Below are positions 13,414 through 26,640 of a stretch of 64,000 bases of DNA, in pieces. Numbering within the stretch: position 1 is the stretch's first letter; each line of letters opens with the position of its first letter. The stretch is from Spisula solida (Eukaryota; Mollusca; Bivalvia; Venerida; Mactridae). The notes under the pieces are model-generated. The model worked only from the letters and a program-made list of their open reading frames with translations. It did no database searches and was not told the origin of the DNA. The position numbers were made by a program, and so were the translations under genes. The DNA lies in assembly GCA_947247005.1 (NCBI GenBank), contig OX365959.1:38415097-38479096 (forward strand). The letters run 5' to 3'.

Positions 13414-13813
13414 TTAAAGTCCCATTATGCCTTAAATGGCTATTTTCAAAAAGCAATAAATTAGCAACATATCTGCAGAACGATGCATTTTGAGCACTTA
13501 AGTTGAGTTCTAAAGGTGAAAAACGCCGTAAGATGGAAGAAAACGAAATAAAGCCTCCGGTTGGTTTGTAAACAAAACAACGAATTGTAAACAAAAAAAG
13601 CACAAGTTATAATCTAAGGGAAGCAAAAAATTAGTATTTTGTCATCCATTCATTTTACTTAAATGTGATGTTTGGGATATTATTTTGACAGATACATGTA
13701 ACATTCTGTCGTAAAGTATTGGTCATTTGTGAAAAATATCCCAATTCCTTGTAATTAGTATATTTACTTGATGATCGGAAATAAAGGTCTTGGGAGAGAT
13801 AATGTGGCTTTAA
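13414..13813. mobile_element. TTAA-flanked MITE, copy 2 (intact ends)
   Basis: A 392-bp element with ends AGTCCCATTATG / GATAATGTGGCT, flanked by TTAA on both sides. Aligns along its whole length with copy 1 by eye. Confidence 0.8.
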
Positions 13814-14149
13814 GGGATTTTGAAGGGCATAGTCACCGACCTTGATAGAGTTTATATATAGAGATCTCGAATTGTATAATTATGGAACCATTGGGCTCGT
13901 ATCCACATGCCGAGCACCTGTTGTGCGCGTAAGTACTGCGATAGCAAGAAATACGGAATCATTTAAAACAAAAATTTCGAAAACAACCAGACATTTATTG
14001 CATTCAAAATAAAAGCTTACTATAAAATTGAAATCAAACAAGACTAGTTTAGTTTTTATTTCAAGTGTAGACCACGTGTTACCAGTGTCTATCCGACAAT
14101 AATACTTGGAGAACTTGAACCTAGAACAGAAATACATGATGGTAACAAT

Positions 14150-14222
14150 ATGGCGAACCCACGTGACCACAATATGGCGAACCCACGTGACCACAATATG
14201 GCGAACCCACGTGACCATAATA
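14150..14222 (+). repeat. Three 24-bp repeats each with a CACGTG E-box
   Basis: AATATGGCGAACCCACGTGACCAC repeated three times as a direct array; the unit's core is CCCACGTGACC. Confidence 0.9.
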
Positions 14223-15040
14223 TAGGTACCAAACCACCAAATGCCTGCGCGGACCAAAATCAGATACACTCAAGTAGTCCTGTAAAAAACTTTGATTTGG
14301 CTGGAAATGGTGGTATGTGTTGACAAATCAGCATCAGAATCATGTAATTGAGCTTAAATGCTTTGTACACATGTATGTGATGTAGTGAAACTGTTTTATT
14401 TAGAAAATTTTGATATTCTGGCTTAAATATGAAAGTGAAAGTAGGGTTGTGGCTAACGGACTTGGAATCAGTCCGCGCGTGTGAGAAAATATGTTCACCG
14501 CGTTTGACGAACCAAATTTTTCTTATATGACACGCAACCCCCTGATATTTTTTTTATTTTCTTGAGGCTATATGCTATTTCTATTGATTTTGAGAGGTCC
14601 CCATGGACAAAAGTTTGACATTTTTTGGGTCAGCAATTTGTAACTTTACATTGAGTTAAAGAACAAATCTATTTGGTGGTTTGTTACCTATAAGGCTTGG
14701 GACCGTTTTTGTCAAGAAATATTAAAGCCTCGACGCATGTAACATCTCTGCTTGTCAATTTCTTATAACTAATTAATAAGAGTAACGTCCCCTTCTTCAA
14801 CCAAATACAAAATTTAAAAACTCAACTCTCTAACACAATCGAAAACACTATGCGTTTTTATCTCAAAAGTGCAACGGCACTTTTTGCAAATAAAACATAT
14901 GTGCTAAGGTAAGCGATTACACTTTTATCAATAGAAGAAATGTTTTTGTCTTTGTAAGAACGTCAAGAGTTTGCCACCGTGTCTAATACCAGCTACAAAA
15001 CGGAATTATTATGTTTTTTATAATGCATTTGTTAGCTAAA

Positions 15041-15215
15041 GCCTAGGCCCCACTGTGCCTCGATAACGCACTCCCGATTGAAATTAGTGAGCTTTCAGGA
15101 CATCGCGAACAGGTTCCTAGTCGTCTAGGGGAAGCTTCGAGGAAGTCATGAGACAGTTTGTGATATCGGAAGAAATCGGTAGAACATCACCTATGTGGAA
15201 TTCCTCAGTGGGACA
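15041..15215. mobile_element. MITE with CTAGG(C/T)CCCACTG ends, copy 1
   Basis: Begins CTAGGCCCCACTGTGC and ends CCTCAGTGGGAC. Internal CTCCCGATTGAAATTAGTGAG and GGAAGTCATGAG match the inverted copy at 17.85-18.06 kb. Confidence 0.65.
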
Positions 15216-15888
15216 TACATGTTCTATACAATTTTAGCAATAGAGTATTCTTTTTTATAAGAATGTACTATACATGAATATACAATTACTCGCTATTTTA
15301 ACACTCTTGACAAAACTAAAAACTAACTTAATATTACTGTTACACCAAACTCCCTATAAGGTCTAAACACGCATGATCAATATACATGTACATTGTACTA
15401 AAAGATTGTAACCCGGCGATGCAGGATGACTTTCCGAATGCGCAGGCCATTCCCTTCCGTAAGAAAATTGACAACAATGTCGCTTTTCTAAATGTGGAAA
15501 AATTGCTGGTTTCTTATGGAATGGTAAGTTAGTACTGGTTCGAGTACAGTCGACTGAGAAAACTGGTCAGGTGAATCTGGTGCCTTATATAATTGAACCA
15601 TGATTGTTGAGAATTGTCGTTTAACCTGAATACATGTAAGCATAAACATTGTACCTGACGTTACGCTCCACAGGTCCACGAAAAGTGACCGAGCCCACCT
15701 ATATATACATATTTAAATATGTATAATATAGACGGTATTGGACACTTTTCATGGACCTGTGTTGAGCTCAATTCCGACGTCATAATCATTGTAACGTTTA
15801 TTGACGTTACATGAAGTATTTGGGTGATTTTCATACACTTCTTCTTGAATTATGCCGTGGATTCCATATTTCCATTTGTGACACATTT

Positions 15889-16102
15889 CGCTGGCTTAGA
15901 ATAAGAAGGCCGTGAGCACAAAACAGAATAAACTGCCTGAAATCTACGCTTTACTTATGGAAAAACAAGCTTTATAAACTTCAGTTTGGTCAACATGCCC
16001 ACTCCCGATTTTCATGAAAATAGGCTCATAAGAAGCGCCTTTAGATGCTGATGCCAAATATTAATGAGTCTTATAAGGTCTTACGTAGCACTTAAGTCAG
16101 CG
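15889..16102. mobile_element. CMC/Chapaev-like MITE
   Basis: A 214-bp copy beginning CGCTGGCTTAGAATAAGAAG and ending AAGTCAGCG, with a perfect ATTT target duplication (15885-15888 and 16103-16106). Shared internal segment AGGCTCATAAGAAGCGCC. Confidence 0.8.
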
Positions 16103-16325
16103 ATTTAGCAATTGCTTTATAAAATATTGTTGTATATTTCTAAGTGTAAAATTGTTATAACTTTCGGATGTACGCCAACAACGTACGCAGCGTCTACTAT
16201 ATATATGAGGCTTGAAAATATTGTTATCTCATTTGTTTCATGTTAAAAAATTTGGGTGAATTAAAGTATTTTGACTTGACTTTGTTAGAGAATGGTATGA
16301 TGAATCCTTATAACTCAGGCAACTA

Positions 16326-16526
16326 CAGTAAAACCTCGTTATTTCGAGACCCCATCGGGACAAGCCAAATGCTCGAGTTAAGCCAGGTGCTCGAAATATC
16401 CGAAGTCAATAATGAATTGTTGTTATGAGTAATTGTAGCTGTGTTTATATAAAAATGAGTTTGAAATTTGCTCGAATTAGGCCGGTTGCTCGAATAATCG
16501 CTGCTCGTATTACCGAGGTTTTACTG
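16326..16526. mobile_element. Tc1/mariner-like MITE (CAGTAAAACCTCG ends)
   Basis: 201 bp, TA on both sides, inverted ends CAGTAAAACCTCGTTATTTC / CGTATTACCGAGGTTTTACTG, internal GCTCGAA repeats. A decayed inverted half-copy is at about 27300-27395. Confidence 0.85.
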
Positions 16527-17404
16527 TACATGTACTATAATTTATATTCTAACACAACCGATAGTTTCAGCTACAATGTATATACACACAGAGGAAACCA
16601 AGCTGTGCTAAAATTACCGATAAATCACAGGTTCGTGTTCATTTTTTCTTCTACCATAATATGATTCATTCTCGTTCACCAGAGTATTCTTCGTCGGATA
16701 CATAGGGATCTTGACTAACCGCTAATGTATGAGGATGAATTTGATTGTGTTTAGTTGCGTTAACTATTAAAAGTTAAACAAAGCACAGTTTACCGTTGCC
16801 GTTTAACCTTGTAATGACCTTGAAGCAAGGAGGAGTGTTTTTATGCAACAACTTCTGACGATGACAAGTGACATGCAAGACACGTGTTTGCTGTACATAA
16901 AACTGAACGTTGTGAATTTCCACAATTTAAATATATCCGTGAGTGTGATAACATTATTAAATTTTGTCACATACGGATACAACAATGGCACACTGCTTGT
17001 TTTTGCAGCCGGATGTTTACTGGGAGTGACTTTGTTCATAAAAAAGTGCAAGATCTATTTTAAATAAACACTTAGTAACTTGTGTAACAGTGAGGCGCAA
17101 CGTGACAACAGTAACATGTGGCGAGGCTGTTTTTGTTGCATTTCTGAGGTGGTGTTTATTCAGCGAAAACTAAGATTTTTCTTAAAACTTAATGTATCTG
17201 CTAAACTGGAAAAGTATTATTTTTTGATATTGTTTAGAAGCATTGTGTCAAGCGCTACAATAATCACAAAGAAAAAATGGGTTAATCTTCGTTTCTTGGA
17301 AAATATGACCAGCTCAATATTTTCACAAAAGTCAAAATATTTAAGTTTTCTCTTAACATTCTTTGTGAATACCAGCCCAGGGTAACGACGAGAAGTGTTG
17401 TGTA

Positions 17405-17480
17405 CCTCCGTTAGTAGCTCAATAGTTAGCGCTCTTGTCGTCTAATCTGACGACACGGGTTCAAATGCGGGTGGAGGCAC
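17405..17480 (+). mobile_element. tRNA-derived SINE-like element
   Basis: A-box TAGCTCAATAG and B-box GGGTTCAAATGC. CCTCCGT can pair with GTGGAGG, and GTCGTC with GACGAC as an anticodon-like stem. The T-stem does not pair, so it is not a working tRNA. Confidence 0.5.
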
Positions 17481-17851
17481 TCAAATGCCTGTCATATTTC
17501 AGCAGAAGCTGACTGGCAAATAAAGGCTATGCTTGGCACTTTAGTGTTACCACACAGTCTCCGACGCTGCTGGGCTCTGGTGTTAAAGGGGTTATGTGAA
17601 CAACAATTTTTATTAAACTAATTATCAACTAAGACTGAGAGCCTCCTGCTATCAAACGATTATTTCTCCACATTGGAGGACATGTCACTAGTCAATGCCA
17701 CTAGCCAATATTCTTCGGAGTGAAGAAAATAACCCGGCCAACCCAGGAAACAAACTCATGACGTAATGGTGATAGTCATAGTCTAACACCGAACTGGCTA
17801 TCTGGGTTTGACGTTCATTCAATACCCGGACGATCGCCATAGCGCTTGATT

Positions 17852-18056
17852 TAAGTCTAGGTTCACATCGGCGATGTTCTCCCGATTTCTTCCGATGCAA
17901 CCCGATTCATCACAATTCCTTCCGATATCACAAACTGACTCATGACTTCCCCGAAGCTTACCCTAGACCACGAGGAACCTTTTCCCGATGTCCTGAATGC
18001 TCATTAATTTCAATCGGGAGTACATCGCCAAAGGCGAAACATGCTCAGTGGGACCT
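17852..18056. mobile_element. MITE with CTAGG(C/T)CCCACTG ends, copy 2 (inverted)
   Basis: Begins CTAGGTTCACATCGGCGATG and ends GCTCAGTGGGACCTAG. Its reverse complement matches copy 1 apart from an extra roughly 35 bases around GATGAATCGGGTTGC. Confidence 0.7.
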
Positions 18057-19033
18057 AGAATTTTCGTTTAAAAGAGATTCGTTTAACAGGTGTAATTCTT
18101 TTACAAAATCATAATCCGTTTTTTTCTGGAATTAGGGCTTTCGGCTTTTTATAGAACAAGCTAGGACATTCAGTTTTTAATAGCTGACACTAGGTCATTC
18201 AGCTTTTATCATTAGCGATCCTGCAATGTCGATCGTCCGGGTGTTAAACGACAACCCTCTTACACTACTTATTTAATTTAATACGTACTTTATATGCATA
18301 GGGATCGACGTTCATATTTTTGAGATGGCTCTGTATTCCAACTCTGTATATCGGTACCCCACTGTCCTTGAAGCGCTTTGCTTTTTGAACCAGAGGCCGC
18401 AAAACAATCATTACATTATTGTGACAACATAATTTCATATTTTCTTTTGCAACTAACAAAACATTTGTATTTTTTTATATCACTTGAATACGTCAATTAA
18501 TATAATTATGATCATCACCGCCAGATTTGTTGTGTGTCCGACAACGCCATTACTTCTGTCATATTTTGTTGGCTTGTAGAAACCATCCAGCTCTGTACAT
18601 GACGTGCCACGCCCAGAATATATTGTGAGCACGAACTTTTATCCTGTTGTGACAAATATATATTTTTCCTATAAGCATTTTGCGTATGTTTTAGTGCACA
18701 TGTATTGTTACATGTTTGACAATGACTAAATTATATGAGACCTAAATACAATAAGACACTAATAGAATAAGCAATTTAAATGAATAAAGCTGTCACTGAC
18801 GGAGTCAATAATGAGTGTGAGTGAACTTAGAGACAAAGCAACATTTAGTGATGTGTGTTATAATTGTAGTTATCACACAATAGCGTGCAGACAGTAAAAT
18901 CACATATATTAAAATACAGACGTCACAAAATACGTGAATCCTTCAAATGACATTGAACAAAGAGATCATCTTTACAAGACAAAGCGACGTTTATAATTAT
19001 ATTGGTTTTGTGTCCGAAAACAAAACAACAATT
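18057..19033. other. No gene seen
   Basis: Contains short direct motifs (GGACATTCAGTTTTTAATAG, GGTCATTCAGCTTTTATCAT) near 18160-18210 and nothing else recognisable. Confidence 0.5.
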
Positions 19034-19279
19034 CACTGGCTTATAATGAGAAGGTCATAAGAACAAAATCGACATGAGAAAACAAGAAAAACTGTCTAAA
19101 AACTACTCTTTACTGAAGGGAAACACGCTCGTTAATTTCAGTTTAGTCAACATGACCACTTCCGGTTGTCATTAAAAAAGGCTCATAAGAAGCGCCCATT
19201 GATGCAGATTTCAAATATGCATGCATCGTATAAGGTCTTAAGTCGCACATGTATACGACCTTCTTATTCTAAGCCAGCG
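19034..19279. mobile_element. CMC/Chapaev-like MITE
   Basis: A 246-bp copy beginning CACTGGCTTATAATG and ending TTCTAAGCCAGCG, with a perfect AATT target duplication. The CACTG terminus plus 4-bp duplication is what suggests the CMC (Chapaev) superfamily. Confidence 0.8.
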
Positions 19280-20426
19280 AATTATTAAAGACAATCATTA
19301 TGGTTATATCACAGAAGCCTGTATACATGTACTGTATGTTCCGGTCATTAGATGTAAGTATTTTTCTCCCTAGTCAACATCACAATACCTGGCCATTGCT
19401 TTTATTTCCTCAAAATATACTGATTTTTACGAAATTATAGGTGATCGGTGCAGTTTCTTTAAAAGTGTTCAAATTTGTAGTTCTATTCTATACGAAGCGA
19501 ATTGTTGGAGTTACATATGGTTCAATTTAATTGTATGTTGTATATATTGTATATATGTTATGTGTTTTTACTGGCTTTAATAAAAGCCCATTTACAACAT
19601 ACGCATGGTGTCTGTTTTAATTTCGTATTACAAGCTACGCAATCTTTCACACAGGAAAATCATTTGAGAGCCATAAAATATATAACGCATGGTCCATCAA
19701 GTTGGAAAGTGCTATTTGAAGCGCTTTTCTTAGACAAAGGACCCAAGATCACATTCTATGACAAAATGTTGAAATCGTTTTATGTACATGTAATTAATAA
19801 ATCAGAAATAGACATTACCCGTGTGTCCTCAATGCATGTATAGCATTCAACGGTTTGTCATAATCCACATGTCCCTGAAAAAGAACAAAACATCATTAGT
19901 TTAAAATGTCATGAAATGATATTTTAACTCTTGTGTTGTGTGATACGGGGCCAGCAATTTCTTCACATTTGGGATATTAAAGACACAAAACGTGTTTATT
20001 CAGTAAAGAGTAAAGGTCCGTAAAAGCACCAACCTTGTACTTCAAATGTACTAAAATATCCATAATACAAAGCAATTAAATATCAGTTGTCATATATTCC
20101 CGACCAATTTTGGATTACTAAGTAAAACTTTATCAAGACAGTGTATACTAGAATTAACGTCTGAATGTAACGAACATCAAATGGCTAAATATGAATCCCA
20201 CTCTGAAATGCTACAGAAAAAATAATGACAAAAAGTGAAAAATTACCAAATGTTTCTTAGAATATCAATAATTTCGAACTAAAAACATTATCATAATATT
20301 GATATGTGTATAGCGACAGATGTGGTGTAGAATCACGAACATTTTAAGATATATTACAAACCGAAAGCCCTTTTGACTGAGGAATAATTAAAGTTTTCCC
20401 AACGTTTCTGATTGTTTAAAATAATT
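19280..20426. other. No convincing gene; one unsupported 113-codon frame
   Basis: A plus-strand frame at 19502-19843 reads 113 residues without recognisable motifs, with no splice partner and AT-driven codon use. It could be chance. Confidence 0.4.
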
Positions 20427-21055
20427 GCGGCCATCTTTAAAGATGGCCGCCAAAAGGTCATTTGGAAAAAAGTGACCCGCAAAAAGATTATATTAAGTCA
20501 GACAGGGAAGGCAGCACTCAACTTAACCAACCGAGCACAGAAAACATTAAAAACACACAAATCACAATGCCTAACTGAACCAACCGAGCACAGGAAACAT
20601 AAAACACATAAAGACACAATGCCCAACTAAACAAGCGCAGATCCGCCCATGTCCAAGCTGTCGAAAAGTATAATAAATTATAACTTGTTGAATGACCCAG
20701 TTTCCACAGCAAAAGGACTATAATGCCTAGTTTTAGCTGTCAGAAAGCTGTTGAAAAGCTGAATAGAAAAGATTCAGCAAACAAAAGGCGGAATGCCTAC
20801 GCTGCATGACCTACTTACAACAGTAAAACTGCTGAACTACACAGTTTTAGCAGCCTTTAGTCTCAAAACTTAAATAACAGTATTAAAACGTTGATTTGGA
20901 CTGCTGGGATATCTTGCTAAGCAAAAATCATTGTTGGGTCTGTTCAATAATTTGGTAATGAACTTCGGTCTATCAAATGGACTACAGTTTATATAAAAAT
21001 TACAAGAAAATATGGCACGGCTTTCTCCCTTTTTTGTATTATCACAGTCACATGA
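20427..21055. mobile_element. Element interrupted by a nested insertion
   Basis: Starts with a perfect 24-bp palindrome (20427-20450, core GGCCATCTTTAAAGATGGCC). Its two parts (20440-20480 and about 20890-21055) match, in reverse, the uninterrupted sequence at about 59460-59690. The intervening 20485-20885 belongs to the AAGTCAGACAGGGAAGG family. Confidence 0.7.
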
Positions 21056-21057
21056 AA

Positions 21058-21293
21058 TCGCACAAATCGAAAAGAAGAAAAAGGTAGTAAGTACAAAATG
21101 CTATTTTAAGAAAACAAGAAACTACTCTTTAATTATGGAAAAACAAGTTGAAGGTTTGTCGTCAGTTTGGTGACCTGTTCCGATTTTCATGAAAATTGGA
21201 TCTTAAGAAGCGACTTGAGATGTAAATTTCAAATATGTATGGGTCTTATAAGGTCGTTAGTAGCACGTACGACCTTCTCATTCTAAGCCAGCG
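21058..21293. mobile_element. CMC/Chapaev-like MITE with a decayed left end
   Basis: The right end CGACCTTCTCATTCTAAGCCAGCG and the internal GTCTTATAAGGTCGT region match the family. The left end is degenerate, so the start is approximate. A short lone end of the same family lies at 21785-21812. Confidence 0.65.
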
Positions 21294-21799
21294 ATATGGA
21301 ACCTCACACTATAAAACCACAGGTATCAGAAATAGACGTGCCGTTTGACATTAACAGCATTCTGAAAACTCAAGGTGAAAGATACACAAGCACTATCCTC
21401 GTATTTAACAAAAAGAAATGCTGTAGTTCAACTATTACTTGCTTTAATTTGGCACAATAAGCAGTCTTTTGAGTGAAACTCACATGCTATTTGAACATTT
21501 CAAATGTATTTTAAGATTTTAAAGGTTTGTCCTGAAAATTAATGTTTTTTAAATGTCTCACTATAGGAGGTTTTTACAATCTCAGCTACACCATTTAAAG
21601 ATTTAGATTGTAGGCCAACATTGGTGCTAAACGAGGCATTTTGCATTGCTATTGAAAGTGTTTGAAAATATAACACAGTAGACATGCACTAATTATATAA
21701 CTGATGTCCATAACAGAGAGAGCCGAGGAGGCCAAGCCCCGATCTCCTAAAACATATCAGTCTGAGATGAATCTCACCTCAAATCGCTGGCTTAGAATT

Positions 21800-21875
21800 A
21801 GAAGGTCTACTTAATCAAACCCGAGACCCCTCGATTCAAGAGCGCGCGCCCTACCTCTAGGCCACAACTCTCGAC
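21800..21875 (-). mobile_element. tRNA-derived SINE-like element
   Basis: On the minus strand: TGGCCTAGAGGTAGGGCG (A-box) and CGGGTTTGATTAAG (B-box-like) at tRNA spacing. Confidence 0.45.
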
Positions 21876-24413
21876 ATCGTGTTATGTATCAGTAGACAGT
21901 TTATTGTGATAATCGACAGAAACACAAAATTCTATATACGTCTTTGTTGCCAATGCCAATTCACAGTTATATATACCGTACGTAGCAATAACGTGATACT
22001 GCTCCTATTACATTGTACTATAAACAGCCGAGTTGTCAAAGCAACCGCGGTTACTTATAATTTGTAATTCTCCGATAAATAACAGTTTGTCTACTAATGC
22101 CATAGACCTCGAACACATTCAAAACCAATACGGTTACCAATACCTAATGCACCAATACACACTATACACAAGATTGTTCCTATTTTTGGTCATTTCAACA
22201 AGCGCGTGGCTGACATACATGCTACTATATTATTGCTACAATAGTATTGTCATTGGAAAACAGTGAGTTGAGAAAATAGTGTTACTTCTGCGTCAGTGTC
22301 ATCTAGTCTTCGCGTGATTCACAGGTGATTCCCCGGTTGGGCGAAATACTAGTACGTGTTTTTTCTGGGATGAAGATACATAAAGTATTACGTTTAACGA
22401 GTAAATCGTCATTGATATTGTCTTTGTATATTTATTATATTATTATGGTGGGTAGAAGTTCAAACATCATGTAGAAAATATGTCCCTAGTCGCCCCGTTG
22501 TCTTCTATGCTTATAATAATTACTCCGCAATCCTCATACAAACCACTCATGCAGAATGATGCCACAGCAACACTTTCATTCAAATACAGCATATGACCTA
22601 TTAGTTCTTACTTAATTACCCCCCCCCCCTCTCTTTTATTTTTACAGAATTTTGAAGAAACCTAATCAAAACATTCCAGTGCCACTGCCGAGCAACATTT
22701 TCATTCAAACACACAAAAATATCGGCTGGCAATAATATGTCACATGACCGATTTGTCGCCCCCTTTTTCTTACAGATAAATAAACACATACTAAGCCATC
22801 CTGTATGGATGTCCAACCCCTGCGACAGCCGTTACACTAGGGTATTCACACATCAACTGACTGCTCACATATAATAATAATAATAATGATAATAATAATA
22901 AAACTTAATTTATAGAGGCAACACAGTTAGGCATGCCCAGTCTACCGTGTGAGCTATGATATAAATGTCGGACAGAAAGCTCAGCCGGCACTAATACAGG
23001 TTTCTTATTACCAGTGAAGTTAGTTCTTCTTCCCATGTTATAATTACAACATGTATGCATAAAAGAGAACCATCCATTGCATTTCTAGTTAAATATTTTA
23101 AAGCTTAAGTTTTGTGAACCCCGAAAACCACCACAATTTTGAACGCTTTCTGAACATATACATATATATGGCGTTGTTGAGACAAGCTGTAACTTAAGGA
23201 GTACTGGATGTGCGTTTTGAGGCATGTCGTATGTATTCATGTACTGACGTAAAATGCATCATTGATAACTTTTTTAAAATACGTAAATCAACAGAGTTTT
23301 TCATTATGGCAATGAAGAAAATTACATTGATAATCTAAAAGCCACAGGTGATAGTTGTAACCAATGCTTCTGCAAATATCAAATGCCTTTCATGACAAAA
23401 CCGCATCTTACTTGTTCAACGAGAAGAATGGTGACGTAAAACAGTTGGTAGAAGACGGACACCATATATGGAAATGATCAAACCAAATACTACGTGGTGT
23501 AGGATCTTTCATCAAACTCGTTAAATATTTGTAAGAAACAAGTACAAGTCCAATAGTTTCCTGCGGGTGATTACCTGCGGCCTTGTAATTTAGTTGTATT
23601 GTTTAGGATGTGGTTTTTGCAGTTTGGATGCAATTCGAATTTATTCCGGTGTAAGTTTAAATTAATGTTTCTGTCAAAATAATTCCAATACATGTAAAAT
23701 CGGACAATACCGATTATCCTCCAATTATTTGGTTGTGTTAAATGTAAGTGCCGAACGAATGAACACATTCAAAAGAATTAGAACAAAAATTATCATGTAT
23801 CAATACCATGCTTCTGTTAATCTAGCGATGTGTTCTCTACGGGATGTAGTGCATTGTCCACTATATTTATTACTGACTGGAAATCTTATGCAGCTGCAAA
23901 CACGTGCCGTTTAGATTCGTGGTCTCGCGTTCAAAGTGAAATTTCGGAATAGTTCTGCTTTCTTTGGTAAATAAACTATTGTAATGGGATAAAGACCGAT
24001 GTTATCCGCATGGAATAATGGAATTAGTCTGGTTCACGACATTCTTACAAAATGCTTCTTTTTTGGATATTTTTTTGAAATCGTAAACCATCGAGAACAT
24101 GTCACGTGCCCCTCCATGGTCATTTTACTTTTGGCAATCCAATATAACCTGCGGCTCAAGGCCGCAGGTTAATTAGTAGTCACAACAATGGGCTGAGCTT
24201 TGTATGAGCGGTTGTGTATGTTTGATACAATTGATGTACAATCACATATTTTCGTGGGTATTAAATCGTGGATTACAGATCGTAAAAGGGTAAACCCATT
24301 TCTGACTTTGGGAAGTCGATTAATCGTGGGGATTTAATTTCGTGGTCGAGTTCACGACGAAATCAACGGAAATTCAACTTCCTCGAAAAATAAATGATTT
24401 TACAGTATCAGGG
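21876..24413. other. No gene seen; simple repeats
   Basis: Poly-C at 22619-22629 and an (AAT)n-like microsatellite at 22871-22906. No domain or element ends recognised. Confidence 0.5.
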
Positions 24414-25908
24414 TAGCAATACCACGTGGTTTTTTGGCTACAGTTACAAGTAGAAATTTGTAAACATTGGAACACAAATATAGCCATAAGTATTTTATTT
24501 CTTCATCGATTTCTATAAAATATACGCCACGCTAAGGGGAAAGGTATTTGCTCTCCGTCAAATATAAGATATTTTCCAGCAGTATTACTCGGATTTTTCC
24601 ATTACCCTGTGAAACCTACACGATCCACAAGGTAATGGACAAAACTGCACAGCCGCTGAAAAAGATTTTATATTTCATGGAAAGCAAATAATTGTCTCCT
24701 TAGCGTGGCGAACGCCGTACTTAATTCGTTTATTATTCTAATATGTGATCTATAACCGGCTTATAGTTTACCCGCCCACTTTTTGGTGTCATTTCCAATG
24801 CTTTTGTTTGCAAACAATAGCATGCCCATTAATGGAGTAATGATGGTAAAATAAGGCAAGATTGTATGTACGAGGGATGATCAACAAATTCGCGGGAATA
24901 TGCTTTGAAATCTTCATAACGTGACCAACACTTAAAATAATTGGTCATATAAAAGATTGAGGTGTTACAAATACACAATGTACATAGCTATAAAACATTA
25001 AACTCGAGGTAAAATTTGGTCAAAACAACATAGAAACTGTAACTTTAAAAAGTAGCTGTACAGCCAGATACACTTTATAGACTTGTAAACCGAAACTCAT
25101 TTTTTCCTTTACAACTTACATTTAAATTATAAGAATTAGCTATTGGAGATCATTAGTATTGATGACGTAATTTGTTATTGACGTCGTATAGCCTATTTGC
25201 ATGTCGGCATTGATTTCACACGGCTACATATGACAGCATAAATATACCAAACATACACCTGTTTGGTTTGCTATTACATACACCGGTTGTTGTTGCTTTG
25301 TGCAATATTGCCAATAGTATGTTATGACGCTTCAATCGCAACCACACTTCATCGCCGATTTCTGTATCGCACTCATTTTCTGACGACTTCGAAGCAAATA
25401 GTTCTAAAACGGAATTGCGACATTAAAACTTGTTTTTGAAATCATGAATGTAGTATTCATAACCCAGTCTTTAAAAAATTACAAACGCACTATTGATACG
25501 GCATCGTTTGCTACGTCCAACGTTGGAAAATATGAAAATTTGGGCCGCATAATGTCAAAGAATACGGGAGAATGTATGATCTTTGATAATGTCGAGTGAT
25601 GTTGCCATAGGAAACCGCATTCGTTCCGACTTTGGTTAACATTGATGATCAGCGGTGAATCAACTTGAAATACATTTATCTTCATGTATAGAAAACCTAC
25701 ACGATCCACGGTTTCACAAGGTAATGGACGAAACTGCACAGCCGCTGAAAAAGATTTTATATTTCATGGAAAGCAAATAATTGTCTCCTTAGCGTGGCGT
25801 ATATTTCATAAAAATTGATGAAGAAATAAAATACTTTTGGCTATTTTATTTTCCAATGTTTTTAAATGTTTTCTTGTAACTGTAGTCAAAAGTCACGTGG
25901 TATTGCTA
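24414..25908. mobile_element. 1.5-kb inverted-repeat element containing MITE copies
   Basis: Outer ends of about 120 bp are inverted (TAGCAATACCACGTGG left; CCACGTGGTATTGCTA right). Inside each end is a unit ending CCTTAGCGTGGC with CAGCCGCTGAAAAAGATTTT, full at 24525-24712 and half at 25687-25800. No coding recognised. Confidence 0.7.
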
Positions 25909-26157
25909 CACTGAGTATAGTGTATAGACCTAAATGAAGTTATAAGTTTCAGATGTTAATTTGATAGTATATCTGATACTTGTACATCATACCAGGTGTA
26001 GGCGATGTTATTTGCGCTAAATCCGTACACAAGTTTCAACATTTTCAGATACTAGACAGTAATAGTATTCTCGCATTTCTCCGCGTGATGACAGAATAAC
26101 GTGGCACGAAGTTTCTAAATTTAATCAACCGATTCATCAATTCTCGGAATTGAAGTA

Positions 26158-26640
26158 CAGTACAACCTCTCCAGAGCGGTCCCCAGTGGAGCAATAAATG
26201 CACTAGTCAATTGTAAACCCCTCCCCTACCCCGGGGAATGGCGGGGATTTTACTTTTATTTTTTCAAACCCCTGGTAAAATCCCTGCCCCCGGGCCATAC
26301 AGATGGTAACCCCCGCAAAATGCACCAGTCCTATACCTCAAGGGTATATTCTATTTTAACGCGAAACAGAAGCCCCGCGCTTACCCACCAGTGCGGGCCA
26401 TTTGAAACGTAAAATCACGGGACCGTGAGTTTCCCCGCTCTTCACCGCCCTTCCCCGCGGCTGGGGACCATGGTTTCAATTGACTGGCGCATAACTTCTC
26501 TATAACAACACATTCAAAATTTATCTAACTAGATATTTACTACGGTATACATCAGTTAACCTCTGCAGAGCAACAACCTCAAAACGATGGCCAAATTTGC
26601 AGCTCCCAAAGGATGTTGCTCTATAGAGGTTGTACCACGG
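26158..26640. mobile_element. Tc1/mariner-like element, outer part of a nested pair
   Basis: Ends CAGTACAACCTCTCCAGAGC and CTCTATAGAGGTTGTACCACGG between TA dinucleotides. It is split by a second element at 26199-26491. Confidence 0.75.
26199..26491. mobile_element. GC-rich element nested inside the outer one
   Basis: 293 bp with inverted ends TGCACTAGTCAATTG / CAATTGACTGGCGCA, CCCC/GGGG-rich interior including CCCCTACCCCGGGG, far higher GC than its surroundings. Confidence 0.75.

Noticed and set aside
16843..17067. 74-residue frame with a possible membrane segment
   Set aside because: Short, AT-driven hydrophobicity, overlaps an opposite-strand frame of similar length, and no homology is recognised.
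19502..19843. 113-residue plus frame
   Set aside because: No recognisable domain, no splice context and repeat-rich neighbourhood; kept only as a note.
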